Shown: piece after piece, positions 1 through 5,515 of the stretch | Numbering within the stretch: the stretch's first letter is position 1 | How the letters are laid out: each line of letters opens with the position of its first letter | From: Bacteroidota bacterium | GTDB taxonomy: Bacteria > Bacteroidota > Bacteroidia > Chitinophagales > Chitinophagaceae | NCBI GenBank assembly: GCA_023429825.1 | Contig: JAEZDC010000030.1 | Coordinates: 1-6,441, forward strand | Length of the DNA stretch: 6,441 nt | Direction: 5' to 3' | Position numbers and translations under genes: made by a program | Notes under the pieces: generated by a model | The model's database searches: none | What the model was told of the DNA's origin: nothing | Seen by the model: the letters and a program-made list of their open reading frames with translations, nothing else

Positions 1-124
1 GATTCATTGGGCCAGGGTAACCAGCTCAACACAAATAGAAGTTAGTATAGGAACCGGTGCTTCCAGCCAATCATTGGTTGCAGGAGGAACGGGCAACTTC
101 AATATCACTGTTATAGAGTTTTAA
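1..124 (+). CDS. 3' end of a surface/fibre-like protein, paralog of the gene at 1529-2704 (5' truncated by window edge)
   Basis: The open frame runs from base 2 to a TAA at 122-124 and gives 40 residues ending in GTGNFNITVIEF. The end of the 1529-2704 product reads GTGMFNITVIEF. Both also carry an I-x-WARV motif about 40 residues before the stop, and I count about 24 identities over 40 aligned positions. This is therefore the C-terminal domain of a paralog of that protein; nothing can be said about its N-terminal part. The next gene (143) starts 18 bases after the stop in the same frame, so the two are probably co-transcribed. Function is unknown. By analogy with its paralog it is likely exported and part of a beta-rich extracellular or surface protein. 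Confidence 0.85.
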   Translation, partial: IHWARVTSSTQIEVSIGTGASSQSLVAGGTGNFNITVIEF

Positions 125-128
125 AAAA

Positions 129-134
129 GGAGGT
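129..134 (+). promoter_or_regulatory. Shine-Dalgarno-like site GGAGGT
   Basis: A GGAGGT stretch lies 8 bases before the GTG at 143. This is ideal placement for pairing with the 16S rRNA tail, and it supports that GTG as the start. Bacteroidota genes mostly lack such sites and use A-rich leaders, as the other genes here do, so this one stands out. Confidence 0.5.
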
Positions 135-142
135 GTGTAGAG

Positions 143-1441
143 GTGGATTTGAAAAAAACAATATTGCTTTTTTTGATGATTTCCTGGCTTGATGTTACAG
201 CCCAGGAAACTATGTATATACCGCCTGCCAGCACTATTCATATTGGCAATAAAACCCCAGTGGGCTCCTTTGGAACTGTAATCAATGAAGGAAATCTTAG
301 CATAGAAACTAATGGTAAGTTTTATTTTCTCGGTAAAATATTTAAAAACAGCTTTTATGCTGTTATGAGTGATGAAAACCTGGCTCCTAATACGAAACAA
401 GGGGGAACCGTTATATTTCAACAGCCAAATATATTGTACGGTCATCTAGGTCAACAGTTAGTTGAAAGTGGATTTGTGGATAGCTTGAGGTCTGGCCCTG
501 AATTCTCAAATGTTATTGTTAACAATAGTGCAGGCATTTATTTAGTTAGTGATATGAGTGTTCAGAATAAAGTCACGTTTCAGCGCGGACATGTATATCT
601 TAACCAATATATCGTTGCATTAGGTGATAAGTTCAATCCCGGTGACATAGAAGGATATGATGATACCCGCTACTTTGTTACCGGATCAGGCATTACCGGA
701 GGAAGCCTTAAAATGCGCAATCTTGGTTCATGTTGTGTTGTGTCGTTCCCAATAGGACTGGATAATCAGAATTATACTCCGGTGCAACTTAGAAATCTTG
801 GCACAACTACGGATGTGAGTGTTAGAGCGTTTAACAATGTGTATGCAAACGGACTGAGTGGCCCTATTGTTTCAGATAGCATTCTCAGGCTCACCTGGAG
901 TCTGTCAACTGCTTCTCCAGTAGCTAATGACTTTGAAGTGGTACTACAACATGACAAAAAATTAGAAACGAATTCTTTTTCTGCGGCCAGAAATGGAAGT
1001 TTCGTTTCAGCATTAGCGGGAAATACCTGGGATAAGCCAGCATCTATTCCTCAACCGCAGGCACCGGGTACTATTACAAGTACATTTTCTATCACTACAG
1101 CTATGATGAATGCTCGTAAGCTTAGTTTATCCAGCAACCCTTTATACCTTACTAAAAAAGCGACTATCCTAAAGTTCCCAGTGAGTGTACCCAACGTATT
1201 TTCACCTAATGGTGATGGTATAAATGATACATGGGTTCTAAAATTCCTTGAAGGTAATGCTAATTGCAAAGTTCAAATATTTGACCGTTATGGAAATATT
1301 GTCTTCAATTCCACCGGTTACTCTACTCCTTGGAATGGCACTCTAAATGGCAAGCCACTTCCTGTTAGCACGTATTATTATATCATTGATTTGAAGAATG
1401 GTCTAAAACCAGTAAGCGGTTCGGTTACAATACTTAAATAA
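143..1441 (+). CDS. Secreted protein with C-terminal type B T9SS (gliding motility-associated) sorting domain
   Basis: The product is 432 residues. Residues 1-21 form a signal peptide (a KK pair, then the hydrophobic stretch TILLFLMISWL, with likely cleavage around TAQ). Residues 345-432 match the gliding-motility C-terminal domain (CHU_C / type B sorting signal): VPNVFSPNGDGINDTW, then VQIFDRYGNIVF, a GYxxPWNG segment, the LPVSTYYYII strand, and a final GSVTILK. Such domains direct passage through the type IX secretion system of the outer membrane, with release or attachment at the cell surface. The middle (about 22-340) is beta-rich and has a segment at 200-228 (SFPIGLDNQNYTPVQLRN) of a kind seen in Bacteroidota surface proteins; I recognise no enzyme motif. 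The start is GTG, chosen because GGAGGT lies 8 bases upstream and the in-frame stop at 122-124 rules out extension. It sits between two paralogous fibre-like genes and may act with them at the cell surface (inference). Confidence 0.9.
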   Translation: MDLKKTILLFLMISWLDVTAQETMYIPPASTIHIGNKTPVGSFGTVINEGNLSIETNGKFYFLGKIFKNSFYAVMSDENLAPNTKQGGTVIFQQPNILYGHLGQQLVESGFVDSLRSGPEFSNVIVNNSAGIYLVSDMSVQNKVTFQRGHVYLNQYIVALGDKFNPGDIEGYDDTRYFVTGSGITGGSLKMRNLGSCCVVSFPIGLDNQNYTPVQLRNLGTTTDVSVRAFNNVYANGLSGPIVSDSILRLTWSLSTASPVANDFEVVLQHDKKLETNSFSAARNGSFVSALAGNTWDKPASIPQPQAPGTITSTFSITTAMMNARKLSLSSNPLYLTKKATILKFPVSVPNVFSPNGDGINDTWVLKFLEGNANCKVQIFDRYGNIVFNSTGYSTPWNGTLNGKPLPVSTYYYIIDLKNGLKPVSGSVTILK

Positions 1442-1528
1442 CAAAAGCAAGTTTGGTACTTCCACAATAAAAAGACGGGAAAAACGTATAATTGATGTTA
1501 TACCACTATAGTTGAAGTTAACATCCTT

Positions 1529-2704
1529 ATGCGCTGTATTTCTAATATCTTTTTTAGTTCCAGTTATCATGGATTTGAATTTAATGATTTATCTAAAGTC
1601 ATAAAAACCGTAGTAGTTTTATTAATTGGGCTGCTTATTGGGTTAAAAACTACAGCTCAAATTAAGGTGGGTGATCAGCCTACCTCCATACAGAAATCGG
1701 TTGCACTGGATGTTCAAGGCGCCCATAATAAACAAGGCTTATGGTTGCCTCGTGTAAGTGATACTTCTATCACAGGCATACGAGCATATAATCCTCCTGA
1801 TGGTTTAATTCTGTACCATAGCCCTTCGGGGAAAGTTTTGTTGAGATCTGGAAATGCGTGGGAGGTTTTTATTACAGATGAAGGAATAAAGAAATTAACA
1901 GTTGGATCAACCTCTCTCACTAACTCTGAGATTTTTTTGAATGTAGGAACTTCTACTGGTACTTCAAACGATATAAATATTGCAGCTAATACAGGAACTA
2001 ATACGTTAACATTTAATATACCAGATGCATCAACTTCTGCCAGAGGAGCCGTAACAACAGGTGCACAAACTTTTGGCGGAATAAAAACATTTAATAATAA
2101 TCTTATAGCGAACAGCGGGGCAACTATTAATAATGGTGCTACTGTTAACGGCGGGTTAACGACAAACAACGGATTTACTAGTAACAATGGAGCCACAATT
2201 TATAACGGAGCTAATATTTATGGACCGTCTGCATTTTACAATGGTGCTACGGTGCAAAATGGCTTAACTGTTTCTGGAGGCACGGCACCGGCTACAAACC
2301 TTACATTAGGAGTTACATCAGCAAGTACTCCTTCTGCAAAAGTTGATAATTATTTATCTGTAAATAACAGTGGAATAGTTACTCTTAATGTAGCTCCGGT
2401 TACTACGAACATAGGAATGAAAATGAAGTCCTATCAGGCACAGATGAATGACCTGCCCTTAACAGTGACATCTTTAGGCACCTCAGTAGTCACGTTCACT
2501 ATTTCAGGCGCAAATTTATCTACTCAATCTTCAGTAGTCGTTAGTCCTAATAAATCACTACAATCAACTACAAAAATTAATTGGGCAAGAGTGGTTGATG
2601 CTACTACAATCGAAATGAGTGTAACTGCTGGTATATCCGGCCAAAATTTTACACCTGGCAATGGCGGAACCGGAATGTTCAATATTACTGTTATTGAATT
2701 TTAA
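1529..2704 (+). CDS. Exported fibre-like protein with hexapeptide-repeat shaft; paralog of the gene ending at 124
   Basis: The product is 391 residues. A strongly hydrophobic segment (about 27-40) followed by TTAQ at 41-44 looks like a signal peptide, but 26 residues precede it, which is long. No other ATG, GTG or TTG in this frame gives a shorter start. Residues 59-115 carry the common Bacteroidota head motif (ALDVQG, KQGLWLPRV, DGLILYH, then GNAWEVF). Residues 165-190 (ASTSARGAVTTGAQTFGG and following) resemble linkers of phage tail fibres and similar surface proteins. Residues 195-254 are ten six-residue units of consensus xNGATV, suggesting a beta-solenoid or trimeric beta-helix shaft. 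Residues about 300-391 form a beta-rich terminal domain (SVVVSPN, INWARV, FNITVIEF) shared with the paralog at 1-124. No type IX sorting domain is visible, so its route beyond the periplasm is unclear. The function is not recognised; a structural or adhesive role is inference. Confidence 0.85.
   Translation: MRCISNIFFSSSYHGFEFNDLSKVIKTVVVLLIGLLIGLKTTAQIKVGDQPTSIQKSVALDVQGAHNKQGLWLPRVSDTSITGIRAYNPPDGLILYHSPSGKVLLRSGNAWEVFITDEGIKKLTVGSTSLTNSEIFLNVGTSTGTSNDINIAANTGTNTLTFNIPDASTSARGAVTTGAQTFGGIKTFNNNLIANSGATINNGATVNGGLTTNNGFTSNNGATIYNGANIYGPSAFYNGATVQNGLTVSGGTAPATNLTLGVTSASTPSAKVDNYLSVNNSGIVTLNVAPVTTNIGMKMKSYQAQMNDLPLTVTSLGTSVVTFTISGANLSTQSSVVVSPNKSLQSTTKINWARVVDATTIEMSVTAGISGQNFTPGNGGTGMFNITVIEF
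2111..2290 (+). repeat. Ten 18-bp in-frame repeats encoding hexapeptide units
   Basis: Ten consecutive 18-base units encode NSGATI, NNGATV, NGGLTT, NNGFTS, NNGATI, YNGANI, YGPSAF, YNGATV, QNGLTV and SGGTAP. The peptide period of six is exact with no gaps. Units differ at many synonymous third positions, so the array is old or has been kept by protein-level selection rather than being a recent slippage product. The last unit, and the seventh (YGPSAF), fit the consensus poorly. Confidence 0.85.
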
Positions 2705-2789
2705 ACTAATGTAACTTCTAAGCACTTGATCTTCTTATAATATATCTACAAAAATTCTTTGTTAAAAACCTTTTAAGGCTTACGGTTCC

Positions 2790-2816
2790 GCATCAACAAA
2801 AACATATTTTTGATGC
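2790..2816 (+). promoter_or_regulatory. -7 box of the surA-like gene, inside an inverted repeat
   Basis: TATTTTTG at 2805-2812 is a perfect match to the Bacteroidota -7 consensus TANNTTTG. It predicts a start site about 10 bases before the ATG at 2830. No good TTTG is found 17-21 bases upstream, so the -33 element is weak or absent. The box lies within an inverted repeat: GCATCAA at 2790-2796 pairs with TTGATGC at 2810-2816. The dyad could be a protein-binding site, or chance in AT-rich DNA. Confidence 0.45.
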
Positions 2817-2829
2817 CTTACTTATTATT

Positions 2830-4194
2830 ATGAAGCGAATATTACTTTTCACGTTTTCTCTTTTTATACTTCAACTTTCAATAGCTCAACCCAAAAAGGT
2901 CATCGCAGATAAAATAGTGGCACAGGTTGGTGATAAGATTATCCTTCATTCCGATATAATGAATGCCATCGCAGATTATAAACGCCAGGGGCAGGAAGCA
3001 CAGCTACCCGCTAACCCGGAGTGTGCTTTTTTAGAAGGACAGCTAATCCAAAAGGCATTGGTGTTGCAGGCGGAGAAAGACTCTTTATCCGTAAGCGACG
3101 ATGAACTAGAGGCTTTACTCGACAACCAGATCAGAGGTTTTATACAGATGTATGGATCGAAAGATGTTTTAGAAGAGATCGCTGGTAAGTCAGTTTTTAA
3201 GATCAAAGAAGACCTGAGAGATGCATTCAGAGAAAGAAAACTTGCCGATCAGATGCGTAGCAAAATTGTTGATGGCGCTAAGATCACTCCGAACGAGGTA
3301 AGAGATTATTTCAGCTCAATTCCAAAAGATAGTCTTCCGTTTTACGAAAGCGAATTAGAACTCAGCCAGATCGTTATCTTTCCAAAGGCACATAAGGATG
3401 TAGAGCAATATGAAGCCGACATGCTTCTTAACTTAAAAAAACAGGTTGAGAGTGGCAAAGCAAAATTCGATCAATTGGCAAAGGCATATTCCCAAGATCC
3501 AGGAAGTAAGGACAACGGCGGGCAATACACTATAAATAGTATCGATAAAATATGGGACCCAGCTTTTGTAGCGGCGGCGTTTCGTTTAAAAGACGGTCAA
3601 ATATCTAATGCTGTAAGAACACAATTTGGTGTGCACCTTATTCAAATGGTAAGCCGTGCAGGTGATGAAGCAATTGTTCGCCATATATTACGTATTCCCG
3701 AAGTTGGAAAAGATGAAATAGCTGGAGGTAAGAAAAAGCTCGATTCTGTTCGCTCAGCTATCATTGCGAAAACCATCAGTTTTAACCAGGCAGTTGATAA
3801 ATACACGGAAGATCAAAACGGAAAGTTCACTAGTGGGGCAATTACTGCTCCTGATGGATCAACCGGGGTTACGATCGATGCTTTAGATAAAGAAATGGTG
3901 CTTGCTATCAAAGATCTTAAGCCAGGTGAAATCTCTCAGCCTAATGAATTCGTGAATGAGCGTGGCAAAAAGGCTGTGCGCATCATTTTCTACCGCAGCA
4001 GAACGGAGCCGCATCGTGAGAACCTCAAGGATGACTATAATCGAATTGCTCAAAGAGCGTTAGAGATCAAAAAGGCTACACAGATTGAGAAGTGGTTTAA
4101 AGAAAGGATTCCTACTTATTATATCACTATTGATAAAGAATTTGGCAGCTGTAGTAATCTTGACGACTGGAAAAAAGTAGCCGCAAATCAATAA
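2830..4194 (+). CDS. surA: SurA-like periplasmic peptidyl-prolyl isomerase/chaperone with two parvulin domains
   Basis: The product is 454 residues, close to the usual SurA length. It has a signal peptide (about 1-19, MKRILLFTFSLFILQLSIA). A SurA N-terminal helical domain follows (about 23-160: ADKIVAQVGDKIILHSDI, then LIQKALVLQAEKDSLSVSDDEL). Parvulin domain 1 is about 176-277 (FDQLAKAYSQDPGSKDNGGQ, then FGVHLIQMVSRAG). Parvulin domain 2 is about 280-390 (VRHILRIP, ending VRIIFYRSRTEPH). The C-terminal helix is about 395-425. SurA proteins escort unfolded outer-membrane beta-barrel proteins through the periplasm. Domain 1 keeps His269 but has SQI where the first histidine usually lies. Domain 2 has His285 but lacks the usual terminal histidine. 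One or both may therefore be weak isomerases, and the main role may be as a chaperone. It stands alone: 125 bases separate it from the fibre gene, with its own -7 box, and a terminator follows. Confidence 0.93.
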   Translation: MKRILLFTFSLFILQLSIAQPKKVIADKIVAQVGDKIILHSDIMNAIADYKRQGQEAQLPANPECAFLEGQLIQKALVLQAEKDSLSVSDDELEALLDNQIRGFIQMYGSKDVLEEIAGKSVFKIKEDLRDAFRERKLADQMRSKIVDGAKITPNEVRDYFSSIPKDSLPFYESELELSQIVIFPKAHKDVEQYEADMLLNLKKQVESGKAKFDQLAKAYSQDPGSKDNGGQYTINSIDKIWDPAFVAAAFRLKDGQISNAVRTQFGVHLIQMVSRAGDEAIVRHILRIPEVGKDEIAGGKKKLDSVRSAIIAKTISFNQAVDKYTEDQNGKFTSGAITAPDGSTGVTIDALDKEMVLAIKDLKPGEISQPNEFVNERGKKAVRIIFYRSRTEPHRENLKDDYNRIAQRALEIKKATQIEKWFKERIPTYYITIDKEFGSCSNLDDWKKVAANQ

Positions 4195-4200
4195 CTTTAC

Positions 4201-4230
4201 AAACCGCTTTAATTAAGGCGGTTTTTTCTT
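4201..4230 (+). terminator. Rho-independent terminator after surA
   Basis: AAACCGCTTT (4201-4210) pairs with AAGGCGGTTT (4215-4224) around an AATT loop. This gives a ten-pair stem with one G-T pair, followed by a T-rich run (TTTCTTT). It begins 6 bases after the surA stop. The mirrored arm has only short A-runs upstream, so it mainly serves the plus strand and insulates the MarR/pirin module from surA transcription. Confidence 0.9.
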
Positions 4231-4241
4231 TCCAAGAATAA

Positions 4242-4272
4242 TTTGTAAATTACATGTATATACATATATTTG
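4242..4272 (+). promoter_or_regulatory. Bacteroidota-type promoter of the MarR gene
   Basis: TTTG at 4242-4245 is followed, after a 19-base spacer, by TATATTTG at 4265-4272. This is a perfect fit to the Bacteroidota -33/-7 consensus (TTTG, TANNTTTG). The expected start site, some 5-8 bases past the -7 box, is at about 4277-4280. That is on or beside the GTG start codon, implying a leaderless or nearly leaderless mRNA. Confidence 0.75.
4254..4265 (+). promoter_or_regulatory. Palindromic putative MarR operator
   Basis: ATGTATATACAT is a perfect 12-base palindrome. It sits in the promoter spacer and touches the first base of the -7 box. A repressor bound here would block RNA polymerase, as expected for an autoregulated MarR gene. 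A near copy lies at 4754-4765 before the first pirin gene. AT-rich palindromes arise easily by chance; the recurrence is what supports function. Confidence 0.55.
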
Positions 4273-4276
4273 CATT

Positions 4277-4735
4277 GTGAAACTTGAAGAGGCCATAAAA
4301 TCATCAACATTCAAGAGTGTACAGCACAAGGCGTCGCTGAACTGTATGTATACTGCCTGGTGGCTGAAGTCTATTCTTGGAAAAGAATTAAAGGCATTTG
4401 GCTTAACCCACGAGCAATATAACGTGCTTCGCATATTAAAAGGAAAGCATCCCGAACAAATGTGCGTACGCGATATTGCCAGCCGCATGATGGAAAAGAA
4501 TTCTAATGTACCGAGGATCATTGATAGACTGGTAGCAAAAAAATGGGTAGAGCGATCAACTTCTTCAATGGATAGAAGAGAAACAGTTATTACTATAACA
4601 GAAAGCGGCATTGAGATCTTATCAACTTCAACAAAAAAGGTTGAAACCCTTTTCGATAGTCTATTAACTATTACTGAATCTGAAGCTAAAATGCTAAATG
4701 ATCTGCTTGAAAAGTTAAGAGAGAAAGAAGGATAA
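4277..4735 (+). CDS. MarR-family winged-helix transcriptional regulator
   Basis: The product is 152 residues, normal for the family, and should act as a cytoplasmic dimeric DNA-binding repressor. The N-terminal helical region (about 1-50) ends in FGLTHEQYNVLRIL, the typical MarR helix 1-2 block. A helix-turn-helix follows at about 63-90 (VRDIASRMMEKNSNVPRIIDRL, split here only as a description). The wing has the signature D99-R100-R101 followed by TITESG. C-terminal helices (114-152) complete the dimer interface. The start is GTG; no in-frame ATG occurs before residue 24, which would cut into helix 1. Cys23 and Cys63 are the only cysteines. The gene has its own promoter with an overlapping palindrome, which suggests autorepression. 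It lies 56 bases before a pirin operon with a similar palindrome, so that operon is the probable target. The inducing ligand is unknown. Confidence 0.92.
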   Translation: MKLEEAIKSSTFKSVQHKASLNCMYTAWWLKSILGKELKAFGLTHEQYNVLRILKGKHPEQMCVRDIASRMMEKNSNVPRIIDRLVAKKWVERSTSSMDRRETVITITESGIEILSTSTKKVETLFDSLLTITESEAKMLNDLLEKLREKEG

Positions 4736-4753
4736 AATTTTTTGTAAGAATAG

Positions 4754-4765
4754 GTGTACATACAC
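4754..4765 (+). promoter_or_regulatory. Second putative MarR operator before the pirin genes
   Basis: GTGTACATACAC is an imperfect palindrome (five of six pairs). Its core TGTACATACA differs by one base from TGTATATACA at 4255-4264. The similarity extends rightwards: about 14 of 18 bases agree from 4755 and 4255. A TTTG lies upstream at 4741-4744, as in the MarR promoter, but no good TANNTTTG follows; the equivalent position reads CGTATTTA. The local promoter is therefore weaker, or transcription continues from the MarR gene, since no terminator lies between. Confidence 0.5.
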
Positions 4766-4791
4766 GTATTTATTAAAATAAAATAAAACAC

Positions 4792-5511
4792 ATGAAAACC
4801 ATTTTTCACAAAGCAGACGAACGCGGTCATGCAAATCATGGCTGGTTAGACAGTTATCATTCTTTCAGCTTTGGTCATTATCATGATCCCAACAAAGTCC
4901 ATTTTGGAGCATTACGGGTTTTGAATGATGATACAGTCAAAGGTGGATTTGGGTTTGGAAAACATCCACACGACAACATGGAGATCGTTTCTATCCCAAC
5001 CTTCGGGGATTTAAAACACGAAGACAGTACTGGCAGAAATGAAGTAATCAAACAATACGATGTACAGATCATGAGTGCCGGCAGCGGTATTGCGCATAGC
5101 GAGATGAATGCTAATAAGGATAAAGATGTAAAATTCTTCCAGGTATGGGTTTTCCCTAAAGAAAAAAATATCACTCCACGTTACGAACAAAAATCATTCA
5201 GGCCCGAAGACAGGCTAAATAAGCTGCAAACTGTTGTAGCACCCAATGATCCTGATGCTGTACATATTAACCAGGATGCATGGTTTACGCTCGGTAACCT
5301 TAAACAAGGTTTTTCATCTGAGTACAAAATGAACAAAGCGGGTAATGGTGTATATGTATTTGTCGTGGAAGGCGAAGTAACCATCAACGGCAATAAATTA
5401 AACAGAAGAGATGCTTTAGGGGTTTGGGAAACCGATAGCATATTGATTGATGCTGATACAAATGCGGAATTATTATTGATTGAAGTTCCTATGTTAAAAG
5501 CTGAATACTAG
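4792..5511 (+). CDS. Pirin family protein, YhhW-type (bicupin, possible quercetin 2,3-dioxygenase)
   Basis: The product is 239 residues, close in length and sequence to E. coli YhhW (ERGHANHGWLDSYHSFSFGHY, then ALRVLNDD). The N-terminal cupin carries all four expected metal ligands: His58 and His60 in GKHPHDNMEI, and His102 and Glu104 in SGIAHSEMN. This fits an iron-binding cupin. YhhW shows quercetin dioxygenase activity in vitro, but the true substrate of this subgroup is unsettled. The C-terminal cupin (about 160-235: YVFVVEGEVTINGN) has no such metal set, as is usual. The protein has no signal peptide and is cytoplasmic. The start ATG follows an A-rich leader typical of Bacteroidota. The stop is only 4 bases before the second pirin gene, so they share an operon. 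A MarR-like operator lies 27 bases upstream of the start. Confidence 0.92.
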   Translation: MKTIFHKADERGHANHGWLDSYHSFSFGHYHDPNKVHFGALRVLNDDTVKGGFGFGKHPHDNMEIVSIPTFGDLKHEDSTGRNEVIKQYDVQIMSAGSGIAHSEMNANKDKDVKFFQVWVFPKEKNITPRYEQKSFRPEDRLNKLQTVVAPNDPDAVHINQDAWFTLGNLKQGFSSEYKMNKAGNGVYVFVVEGEVTINGNKLNRRDALGVWETDSILIDADTNAELLLIEVPMLKAEY

Positions 5512-5515
5512 CAGT

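Noticed and set aside
1442..1528. Possible promoter between the T9SS cargo and fibre genes
   Set aside because: TATAATTG (1487-1494) and TATAGTTG (1507-1514) each miss the -7 consensus by one base, and neither has a TTTG at the right distance. The 87-base gap shows no terminator either.
1714..2196. Minus-strand open frame of 160 codons within the fibre gene
   Set aside because: Its repetitive APLLLV-like text is just the reverse reading of the 18-bp repeat region of the real gene.
2111..2290. CRISPR-like array
   Set aside because: The 18-base units are contiguous without spacers, in frame inside a coding sequence, and diverged at silent positions.
2769..2778. Hairpin CCTTTTAAGG as a terminator for the fibre gene
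   Set aside because: Only four pairs with a two-base loop and no T-run after it; too weak to call.
4213..4839. Minus-strand open frame of 208 codons opposite the MarR gene
   Set aside because: It lies over a well-supported MarR gene, its promoter, operators and part of the terminator; the translation shows no recognisable domain. It is a shadow frame.
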